Shown in pieces: positions 34,651 through 64,000 of a stretch of 64,000 nt of DNA. Origin of the DNA: Seriola aureovittata (lineage: Eukaryota > Chordata > Actinopteri > Carangiformes > Carangidae); contig NC_079376.1 of assembly GCF_021018895.1 (NCBI RefSeq), positions 19,214,501 through 19,278,500 on the forward strand, given 5' to 3'. The translations under genes and the position numbers were made by a program. The notes beneath the pieces are model-generated. The model was given only the letters and a program-made list of their open reading frames with translations, was not told the DNA's origin and did no database searches. How positions within the stretch are numbered: the stretch's first letter is position 1; every line of letters begins with the position of its first letter.

Positions 34651-36234
34651 TTATAAAGGTAGCATTAGTCAAATGATCAGAATGGATAGAAAGGTTGTAA
34701 CATGGTAGATCCAGGCAGTCCTATCTTCAGTCTGCAGGTGGACAAACAATCACATGGTCAGCATGAACAGGTGTAATCCATAATTCAATCAAAATCACAA
34801 AATCAACCATGTGAAACAGAGAGAACAAACAACAAATTGATATATATAGACATAACATCTTACAACATCTCAATATTTCAGTACACTCAAAGAAGGCATA
34901 AAATAGTTTTTAGATTCACTTTCTCAGAGGCCCAAAGAATCAGATTCCAAAAGCAACTTTTACAAAAAAAAGGAACAAAATCAAATTCCCCATTTAAACC
35001 TGGGAATCACATAGCTTTCAAAGTATATATCCAGAACGATTCTCTTTGTAAGAGCCATTTTAATCCGTCTCCACCCCTTATTGAACTTTCTATATGTTGT
35101 AAGCGAGACACCTTTAGTGGGTTGCAACTACCATGGTTAGCCTCTTTGTAATGTAGAGCCAGTATTGGGGGTTAACCAGTCCTTATAGCACACACCCCAC
35201 ACTGAAGAGCAACAGAGGGACACTTTTTTCCCCACACCCAAGCAGCACTCCTTGCATTTTGTTTTTCGATTTAAGAATATTGACATGTTCAGAGCGGTGA
35301 AAGATGGACTGAAAAAACAATCTCAAATGAATTCTTGTAGGGAATTGCGTAATATAAAGATTGTGTGACACAAAGTGCTATGATTCACAGGTTAATGTGT
35401 ATATTTCTGAATAATACCAAATCTTTTAAACAAGTTACAGGATATTGCCAGATATTACATTTCTTCAAGTTTAAAACATGTCTTAATCCATGGTTCCAAA
35501 AACAACAAAATCATGAAATATAAATAAAAAGAGCAAGGAAGACAATGTTTCCAAGTCTGGTCATAAAGCTATGAAGCATTTATAGGTCCACTTCAACAAC
35601 TTAATGATCGTTCCCTGGGGGAGAGAAAAGAGTGTTATTTAAATCTCATATCATAGTTATGAAGCCAGTAGCAATCAAGCATGCCATACCATGAATATCT
35701 CTCACCTTAGCATGCATACTTTGATGTAACTAACAAATACTGACAGGTGCTGTTGCAGTGTTAACACCCAGCTTTCATGAGTACACTGATGAATACCTGG
35801 TGTTGTCCTCCATCTCTAAAGCATAGTGAGTTTCTTAACATACACACAGATTATATGATGCGATAGAGACTTTTCTACTGTCCCACTGCCGCTTCAAAGA
35901 AACAAAGGCAACAGTCCCCTATCTGATGACATTTTGTCGCTGGGTTCCACGCATTAAGATGTTTACTGTTGCTGATTTAGTAATGAGTTGTGTAACCCTG
36001 CAACTGGGGATTTAGTAACAGTAGAGCCACTTCCCAAATTAAATCTACTATGTTGTACGAAGTGAAATTGCCATTGTCATTACAGAAAACTGAGTGGAGT
36101 CATTCAAACATGACAGTGAATAATAAAATTGCAGAGTGGAGTGTGAGTCTGAAAGGGTATACTTTCTAATCTAATCTACTGTAATAAAATTAAGATATTC
36201 TTCATTTTAATTGACCCAATCTGAAAACACTTTG

Positions 36235-36600
36235 AATAAAGCAGTAGTTTGACATTTTGAAACGTATCCTTGTTTGTTTTGTTGCCAAGAGTTAGATGAG
36301 AAACTTGATACCACTGTAATCTGTCTGGTAAATATAACGCTATAGCCAGCGGCTTGTTAGTTTAGCACAAAGAAAGCAAAAAGTGCTGTACAACTAGGCT
36401 GGCTCTGTCCAAAAGTAAAAAAATCCACCTATCACCACTTACAAGGCTCACTAACTATATTTAGTTTAATAAATCTGTACAAGAAGTGTTGAAATGAAAA
36501 GTTAGTTCCACAAGTCTCTGCTATTTACTAGGACAGAACCCACAGCCAGGCTAGCCATTCCCCGTTTCCAGTCTTTGTAGCTAATCAGCATTAATTCAGA
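36235..36600. mobile_element. Copy of the inverted-repeat element near tpo
   Basis: Contains gccaagagttagatgagaaa, ggctggctctgtccaaaagt and aaatccacctatcaccactt, then gctagccattccccgtttcc and cagtctttgtagctaa toward the other end. It matches the family described at 38.5-39.0 kb. Confidence 0.55.
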
Positions 36601-37624
36601 TTAGACTAACTGATATTCATTTTTTGACTCTCCAAATCAGGTTGCATTTGTTATATGATTATGACTTCTTTGACTGACTTAGAATGACTTGGTATGCTGT
36701 AATCATGAGAAACCAGAATTATGTGAATTATGTGTTGTCATTGTTTTGAGAAAAAAAATACTGATCAGGAAAACAACAACAGGACATAAACTTGAAGCAA
36801 TAAACAGTGTTTACTGTAAAAATTATCCAGTATCCAGGAACAGACTGCTACAACAAATCAGTTACATCAAAAGGAGCTATGTGTGCGTGCCTGGCTTAAG
36901 ATCAGCACTGCTGGAACTGAGCAACCTACATTTCTCAGTGACATCATGCCAATCAATCGTTAATGACAATGCCACAAGAAAGGTGTACAGGCCTATCAAA
37001 TAAAAATTTCTTATAATTAGAAGTTGCTTAGTCAACAAATGGAGATAGATGCAGGATAATAAAAAGAGAACAGCCTATTCACAGAAATGTAACCACTCCG
37101 TGATCAAATTTGAAAAAAAAACATTCCTTGCACTGCATCTTTCAATTAAGATTCAGGTCTCTCAAGGGGACTTTTATACTCGTTATAAACAGCTGCTTCA
37201 AAACCTGCTGTCCACATGAAAAATGGGTGGCATTGAAAGTGCATCTAACCTTGTGCTTTTTGATGCAGGTCGGATTAAAACTATGCAATTTGATATCCGC
37301 ACAAATGGCCCTATTCACAATATATTACCTATTGGAACATTTCCTTTACACCATTAGTACCAGCAGATAGCAGTAAAGCACCAGCCAGAAAAGAGCACGG
37401 CATATACTGAATACTGTATGGTGTTCAGGCATATCTGTGGTGCTGAACCATCGCTTGGAGGATAATCTACAGTATATATATGAAGCAGGTCATACAAGGA
37501 GGATAGGCTATTAACCAGCTGACAGTGGAACCTCCCTTTCATGTGAAACTATTCAACATAGACAGTACGACATCACCATAACCAAATGCTATCAAACAAA
37601 TACATGTAACTACAGTTCACATAC

Positions 37625-57175
<19,551 letters not shown>

Positions 57176-57261
57176 TGTGGTGGGCAGTTTGTAGAAGAGT
57201 CAAAGATTTTCACAACGACAATGAAGAGTTATCCTACTGCCGTGTGCCCTGTTGAACCTGT

Positions 57262-57270
57262 CTTTATATA
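57262..57270 (-). promoter_or_regulatory. tpo: TATA box of tpo
   Basis: Minus strand TATATAAAG, about 90 bases upstream of the start codon; this would give a 5' leader of some 60 bases. A forkhead-like AATAAACC lies just upstream (about 57300). Forkhead factors act on tpo promoters in mammals, but here the site is only a short match. Confidence 0.45.
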
Positions 57271-58209
57271 TTCAGATAAAGCAGGGAGTCCATTACCAAG
57301 GTTAAATAAACCAGCCCTCACTGGGGTAACTCAGAGATTCAGTGTTTTTCCTGTCCTTGGTTGACTGATTTGAAAGAGTACTTTTTTTCCTCCCATTGTC
57401 ATCCACTTGGATGTTTGGTCAGTTCTGAATCTCTGTAACAATCCCAGAGAAAACATGAGATAATACTGACGCAGTGCATTATTTGTCTTGCATATAGACT
57501 GATAGCTCATGCGGGTTTAATTCATCCACATATGCGCAATATAGGGATTTAAGTTTCAGCGAAACTGAGCTATATGTTGGCTGCCTAGCTGTCACATTTA
57601 GCACAGTCAATATATAACTCTGTATATGTAAAGTATAGACTATGGCTCGATGAGAAGTCACACCTGCTGTCATCAAATCCCTCTACCATACCCGTTTAAT
57701 AATCACCATCAATTAAATTCATTAAAAAACTAACATGCAGTCAAATTATTGTAGCCCTTGATGAATACTGTAGTCCTTGCTTATACTGTCTTATATACAC
57801 CTTACTGTAAAAATGACACTTATAACAGCATAATTACTTACTGTATAGAACTTGTTGCTGCCTTTTTTTATCAAACTCTACTTCATAGACATAATTGGTG
57901 AAATAAAAGGACACAGTATCAGCGGCAGTCAACGCAGTCTTTAATGGGTTCATAGTCCGGCTTGCTTCACTGTGCCTCCGTCCTCCCGAGCCTATTTTCA
58001 AAGTTTTCGATGCAGACTGTGTAGGGATTACTGACAGAGAGAAAGGCCACGGCAGCCGTCCTGAAACTTCTCCTCATCACAGATACTTCAGTTAGTGTTC
58101 AGGGTCCAATGCCACCAGTGGAGTCAACTGTGAGAGTCATGGCCCATTGATAGTTGAGCAGTGTACTTGAAATTCATGCTTGACATGGTGCTGATGCAAC
58201 TTCATGATG

Positions 58210-58212
<3 letters not shown>

Positions 58213-58297
<85 letters not shown>
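58213..58297. repeat. (TG)n microsatellite
   Basis: Uninterrupted TG dinucleotides, about 42 units. The Cys-Val and His-Thr open frames across it on both strands are artefacts. Confidence 0.98.
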
Positions 58298-59879
58298 CAG
58301 CAGCAGGCAGCAACCTCAGCAGTGGGCTAAAGATCATCTCAGTTGTGGCTCTCTGTGCTCTCTTGTTGTCACGGTGGCTGCTTTAGCTTCAACACAAAAC
58401 TGTTTAAGCCAAAACCTCTCAACAAATGAATCCCTGAGTTTCTTGAGAATGAAGTGAGTGACATCCAAAGAAAAACTTGTGGTATATATCTGAATCTTTT
58501 GTCCTCACTCTGGCCAGCCATTATGAGCTACTTTGAATATGCTTAATTATCGTTATAATAGATATAATATCTGACAGCTGTACAATGCAGTGCAATCCAA
58601 TACTATGGTAGTGCAATAAATTCTACCTTTCTCTAGTTTAGTAATGCTCAGTTTTTCACTGTCAGGAGGTGTTGAAGCCACTCTATGGTAATTGCTACCA
58701 CTGCAGGCTGTTGTGTTGTTACTCAAATATCCCATTAAATATACATTAGTCAGTTCAGGTGACAGTTGTTTCTGACCGCTGCTGCTTTTTGCCAACACTT
58801 TTCCAATTTCCCAGTTGCATCAATTCAAAATAATGGCCCAGCAATAAGCAGCAAGTCTCCACCCTCTTTTTTTTTTTTTTACCTCTAAGTTGCCTAATAA
58901 TGCCTTTGAAAAAATCATTTATAGAGGTTGACTGTCAAGGCTAAAACATTGGTATTCAGCTGACAAGGCCAAGGGTTACTGATGGTTAGTGAAATTATGT
59001 TTTTCATGCAGGTCTGTTTAGAGAAAACCGTCATCATAACACAGAATAAAATGAATGCATTTAATCTATAAGAAATGTCAGTTTATTTCTTATAAACAAA
59101 GAAATGTAATTTGTTAAATAACCCACTTTACATATTAAATATAAAAAAACTTACAATTATATCTGGAATGTCTTTATGTGTAGGATTATATCATATTATA
59201 GTCTGCCAGCTCAGCTGTGAAAAGTGATGTTTCACTAATCTAAAATAACATACACCTCAGAAAGGTAGTATTTTTGAATGGCAATCCAACCCTTGAGGAA
59301 AACGAAGGCACACTATGTAACACATGAGGGTATGACAGCTGTAGCATTTGCCAGACAAGGCCATAGCTATCACTGAGGACACCAAGGTCATGTACTCAGT
59401 ATTGTTCTGGGGATTTTAACGGTTTAAAACAGTTTGAAGGAGAGTTTACATTCAACACTTTAAAGTAATTTCACATATTGGGTTCATTTCTAGTTTTAGA
59501 TTTGACTTTTTTAGGCAGAAAAATTCAGTTACAATACAAAGATTTACACTGTGAAGATGGCTTTGAAAAAGCATACACAATCACGAGGAAAAAGTCACAG
59601 GAAATAAGTTTTAACAATTAAATGAAAATATAAAATATGGAAAAAAATATTACAGACTTCAGACTTCATTGGTTTAGAACACCAGACAAACTTTGATGCC
59701 ACAAAACCATGTGTGACGTTGTTAACTCTGCAGGTATATCTGGTTCAATTTTTCTCCTGCTTCATGGAACATGAGGCATCCAAACACTCCATCTTAAAAT
59801 TAGAAAACAATGAAGTCAAGTCAAAGGTAGTATCATGTCAACTTGAGCTCAGTGATACACAGTGATCACAGCTTCAGAG

Positions 59880-60185
59880 CTTTAAATAACCCCGTATCCT
59901 CTGTGACTCATAGGTGTAAAAGTCCAAGAGAAAACTAGAGTGGCACTCAGAGTACATACCTCTACCAAGGCCAAACAATCCCACACAAGTCTGTGAGACC
60001 CAGAATATTATCTGGATCTGCACCAAACTGTGCAAAGTCAGAGAGCCATACATTATTTCCTGAGAAATTGATGAAAATGTTGAAAAACGTCCTTTCAGTA
60101 CATCTCGCAATGTATAGCTTGGTGCAAATTGTTTCTGGAACCATAACCTCTTTGGTGGAGGTACAGTGATTACTTTGGCCATTTA
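59880..60185 (-). mobile_element. Interspersed repeat fragment
   Basis: Minus strand gives ggccaaagtaatcactgtac, ctccaccaaagaggttatgg and a tail with ggtagaggtatgtactctga and gtgccactctag. This combination is a frequent dispersed repeat in fish DNA. The open frame on it (about 100 codons) is not a gene. The class is uncertain. Confidence 0.6.
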
Positions 60186-61659
60186 CAGCTGAGGAGACAG
60201 GGAGTGCCCAAGGCTGGCCAAGCCCAGTGTAATGGAAAGGGCAGGTACCTCTAATGAAAACGGAAAACTATTGTCCTGTTGTTATTTAATTAAACAACAT
60301 ACCAGGTCCAGGTGTACTGCAGATTCTTATTACATTGTGGTTGCCACACTAACTGCTATCAACACCACCAAAACAATGTAGAACCAGTTGTGTTGATAGG
60401 AAAGTCTGAGGTGAGTAATGTAACAGGTATGGCCAAAAGTGATCCACTTGTACAATCAATCCTTTGATCCTTCATAATAATGTATGACCTCCAGGCTCAA
60501 GTTTTTATTGCTGCTATTATTATTACTATTACTCCATATCCGGGCATTGCTGCAATTTGAGAGTGATAATTCTGCAATCTCTGAACTGCTTCTCACTGAA
60601 CGCTCACTGAACATTTTTAGTCTTATTCCCATCCTCACACTCTGCTCACTTTATAGTTTGTCTTTATTCATATATTTATTTACTATTTTTCATGGTGTCT
60701 TATTGTGTGCTTTCTTCTTAATTTTACCTGAATCGTGTAGAACATGTTCTGAATGACAATAAAACATCCTTGATCTTGTCCCTACCCTTTATGTGCGCCA
60801 CAGACAAAGAAACAGCACTGACAATGTTGAATGTAACTCATCTCTCTCTTAAGTATTACTAATATAACACAATGTGTTACAAGGCACTGGATTTTAAATG
60901 AGTATTTGATTCGGTCTCTTGTTGACATTTGAGCCAGTGTTTTTTTCCAGTGTTTATTGCTGGTGGCCATTTCTGCCCAATATGCAAATATACAGGAACA
61001 TTTATGCATGCAGGGTAAAAATCACCACCAGAAAATCAGGGCTCAACCTCCTGCAGCAATGCCTCCGGCTTGGCCGGCTGCCAATCAGACACAAACTGTC
61101 ATCATTCACCAGTGGGAAGCCAGTGAGGGATCATGCCCTTCATGGTGCACTAGCAACACATATGTTGTATTAGCCTGCTTGTGTGGAGTAGAGTCCTTCT
61201 CTAGTTGAACCGGTTGAGAGCATGTGCATCCAAGACTTCCACTGGCCAAGCCAGCCGACTTCCTGTTGGCTCCCCACACAAATAAATTGGAATAACATAA
61301 TGAAATCCTTTCACAGCCCAGCCCATTCCTTGGGGCTTCGGTTTACTCTGGGTTATGTATTGTTTCTGCTGGTTGCTTGGCAACCTGACGTGACTCCAGA
61401 AAGTTATTTTACTCATCTAAGAAATAGTCCAGTACATAAATATTCCCTTAGAATAAACTTCTATTTACTTAAATATCATTTGCTAAATCTCATGATATCA
61501 TGTGGATGACAGAACCAATTAGCTGAATTAGTGCTATGCTGCAGCCTTGCTCATTTATACCAAATTACAGAAGATCCGGCAAAATCAGACAGACAATCTT
61601 TTGCACACATAACCCTTTCAGAAAATAAAGTCATCTTATATTTTGCCCCCCTCGCCTAA

Positions 61660-61745
61660 TGTCAGCTGGGATTGGCCCCAGCCCCCCCCCCCCCCCCCCC
61701 GTGACCCTCAGAGAGGATAAGCAGTATAGCAAATGGATGGATAGC
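61660..61745 (+). mobile_element. 3' fragment of an interspersed repeat
   Basis: Reads gtcagctgggattggcccc, a poly-C run, gtgaccctcagagaggataa and aaatggatggatag. This is the familiar tail of a fish retroelement-type repeat ending in ATGGATGG. The poly-C run (61683-61701) sits in the middle and may be mis-sized in the assembly. Confidence 0.75.
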
Positions 61746-62941
61746 CGAACAGGCTACTAAGATAAAGCTGAGCAGAAGATAAGCAGTTTAGTGCCCGCGC
61801 TAGCAGATACTAAAGTTATATCCACTGCCACCCCTCCACTTTCAAAGTTGACATACAAACCCACAGGGAGCTGTGACATGCCTCGTGTAATAGGCAGTTG
61901 TGCTTTATGAGCAGTTTATTGAAAACACAGCAAATATGAATATTAACAATGAAACCATTACATAAAGAAACTCAAGACATAGTTTTTTCATTGTTTTAGA
62001 ATGGGAGCTGATAAAAGTGGGTCTTTAAGAATATGTTGAGGCTGAAATGCAACATTACAGTGAAATATCCCCATTAGCCAGAGAGACTCAGGCTTTTTGG
62101 CTTTATTAGATACAAAAGATGGGCACAATAGCAGAAACATCATACAATTTAACCTAGGCCAATGAAATATCCCTACAGTAAATCCTGCCTGTGTGAAGCT
62201 TCTTATGTTTCATTTTCAGTTGGAAGCATATCTGAGGGGTGTTGATTCAGTTCAGTATTTGGAGGCTTACTGGACTGTATCATATTGTAAGATGTTAGTG
62301 CTATCTATCTCGCCCTCCTCATAGACATGACAAAAGAAAACTAAGTAAACCAGAGAAGCTGGGAACAGGGAAAGGTTACCTTTTAATTACTGCAGTGCTC
62401 AACTGTGAACTTAAATGAAACAGAGTCTGTGGCAAATGTGAATTCTTCCCATGATAGTACACCAGCATCAGATTCATACAGGTAGTTAAAATACTTCCTC
62501 ATTAGCTCAAAATTCCTCGTCGATATTCTGCTTAACACAGTGGCAGTTTCTATATTTGGCAATCTGTGTCATATCGTCAAACTCATGGCAGTAACTCACC
62601 CTATGGTTGCACAGGTGCTACCTTTCAAAGTGCCGGATTAGACAAGTAACCTGCTCTCAGGATGAATGCTTATAACGTAATGAAAGGAAAAAACGAAATA
62701 AATGGAAGAACTGTGAATCTGTTTAGACTGTTTTTTTTTCCCCACTTTGTCAAAATTTAAATAACATCATCCTCCCACCATTATTTCCAACATTATCTAC
62801 ATCTACTATCTTTTACAAATATTTTTTTTTTTCAGTAGTTCATACAAAAATAGCAAGAACAAGATATACATATCAATTGGCTCTGTGCATAAAATACCGC
62901 TGATTTGCCTCAGGTGCACATGACGATGAGGACGTGTCTTC

Positions 62942-63465
62942 TTAACTGTTCATGTAATTTCCGGGGAAGCTTTGACTGCACATAAAGAGAGGGTCCATGG
63001 AGGCCACTTTAGCAGCAATAAAAGAATGTATGCAGTGGAGAACGGCTGTCAGATTAGCAAACTCTAGTTCCTGTGGTGGGGGAAGTCAAAGAGAGAGAGA
63101 CAAGTCAGTCATTGTAAGATGTTCATATTAAATATACAACATTTTTAAACGCATGATCTTTTTGAAAAAATTATTTTGGTCTTGGTGACAAGGTGCTTGT
63201 TAGGAAAATTTCCCCACTAGCTCTTCAATCGATGTGAGTAATAAATAAAATAAAATAAATCAATAAAATAGTGAGTAATAATGAAATGCAAAATAACCCA
63301 ACTAAAATTCAAAATGAATAACTTTAATTTTGGAAACTAAAATAATTGTATTACCTTCATTTCTATTTGCTTGCTTTCAGCGTTCTTGAAAAGGAGTTTT
63401 ACCCTGGTTTTCCCATCATCAGAGGAGCCTTTAAGTTGAGAGAATTTATATCGCCACAGTATGGT
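62942..63465 (-). CDS. sntg2: Gamma-syntrophin (sntg2-like), last two coding exons
   Basis: Exons 63355-63465 (111 nt) and 62942-63070 (129 nt with stop TAA at 62942-62944), both phase 0. The first encodes TILWRYKFSQLKGSSDDGKT and KVKLLF-like KLLFKNAESKQIEMK, the end of the C-terminal PH domain; the second encodes ELEFANLTAVLHCIHSFIAA and KVASMDP, the syntrophin-unique C-terminus of gamma-syntrophins. These adaptors join dystrophin complexes at membranes. The gamma-2 rather than gamma-1 assignment rests on the tpo neighbour, as in human 2p25, and is an inference. Upstream exons are outside the window. Confidence 0.85.
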
Positions 63466-64000
63466 CTACAGGGGAAGGGATTATAAAACACAGCAGCATG
63501 GGGATTTCAGTAATGAGCACATTTAAATACCATGTCTTCCTACAGAGAGACCTGCACGATCAAGAACTGACATTTTAATGTGCAACAGTGCTTTGAGGAA
63601 ACGTATAATTCTTAACAAAAGAACATTAATACTTTGGAACTGAGCGCTGTACCATTCTATGGACATAAATTTACCCACTGCAGGGCTGACTCAACACTTA
63701 GCAATGCTGCCAAAATAATCTCACAATGTACCTTTCGTAACAATAGCAAACCATCTGGAGAGTCCATTGTGCAAAACTAATGACATTTGAAAGGCTATCT
63801 TTATATTTTGTTGGGGAAAAAGACATTTATGAGTTATTTGAAATATATTTGCAAATACGATCGAAACCTAAGTAAATGAGAATAAGCACATGGTGTATAA
63901 ACACAGGAAATAAAGATGGCAAACTTCAGTCTCAAGAGCAAGGCGAGAGCAGCACAGGAGTCAGGATGTCAACGACAATTGTGAACTCGGTAATACTTTA
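63466..64000 (-). other. Intron of the syntrophin gene
   Basis: The 535 bases to the right edge follow the acceptor of exon 63355-63465 (ccctgtag). AT-rich, no exon or element recognised. Confidence 0.6.

Larger units (their letters stand above)
25813..37618. other. Intergenic region between tpo and the mesothelin-like gene
   Basis: Nearly 12 kb with no gene I can support. It holds an (ATT)n microsatellite, a degenerate Tc1 element, a well-known fish interspersed repeat at 30.85-31.2 kb, a second repeat at 34.5-34.65 kb and one at 36.2-36.6 kb. The missing 3' exons of tpo should be here if they exist; I searched for Asp-Glu-Cys-type EGF starts on the minus strand and found none. Confidence 0.6.
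57271..62941. other. Intergenic region between sntg2 and tpo
   Basis: 5.7 kb with the (TG)n run, two dispersed repeat fragments (59.88-60.18 and 61.66-61.75 kb) and the probable 3' untranslated region of the syntrophin gene at its right end. AATAAA signals on the minus strand at 62102-62107 and 61915-61920 are candidates for its polyadenylation. No coding exon seen. Confidence 0.6.

Noticed and set aside
58137..58457. Cys-Val and Thr-His repeat open frames on both strands
   Set aside because: Translation of the (TG)n microsatellite.

Overview
This is a stretch of vertebrate nuclear DNA, almost certainly from a teleost (probably percomorph) fish. Three things point there: split genes with short GT-AG introns, a degenerate Tc1/mariner copy with typical fish short interspersed repeats, and a gamma-syntrophin / thyroid-peroxidase gene pair in the order known from vertebrate genomes (human 2p25). 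No bacterial genes, tRNA, rRNA or CRISPR array is visible. All three recognisable genes are on the minus strand, so they read from right to left.

62.9-63.5 kb: the last two coding exons of a gamma-syntrophin (sntg2-like); the rest lies beyond the right edge. 57.2-37.6 kb: thyroid peroxidase (tpo), 12 coding exons built by hand with every splice phase closing (777 codons). It runs from a signal peptide with a TATA box just upstream, through the haem peroxidase domain with its catalytic residues intact, to a CCP/sushi domain. The EGF-like and transmembrane exons expected after it were not found. 37.6-25.8 kb: intergenic DNA with a dead Tc1 element and several interspersed repeats.

25.75-0.2 kb: a giant gene for a secreted, mesothelin-like repeat protein. 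I could follow it through 69 coding exons with consistent phases (about 3,002 codons, 3' end beyond the left edge). It starts with a signal peptide and a cassette of micro-exons, continues with ten copies of a roughly 170-220-residue module normally made of four exons, then a mesothelin-like C-terminal region with a polybasic exon, and ends in a Ser/Thr-rich mucin-like tail encoded by a 54-bp minisatellite.

The most striking feature is inside this gene. A 3.8-kb block carrying 15 exons (three modules, exactly 604 codons) is present twice in tandem (15.05-18.82 kb and 18.85-22.62 kb) and is almost identical. It is either a very recent in-frame expansion of the protein or an assembly duplication. 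The exon at the junction looks chimeric, as expected from unequal crossing-over between homologous exons. The micro-exon cassette at the start of the gene has the same phase pattern as one inside each unit, so the gene seems to have grown by repeated block duplication.
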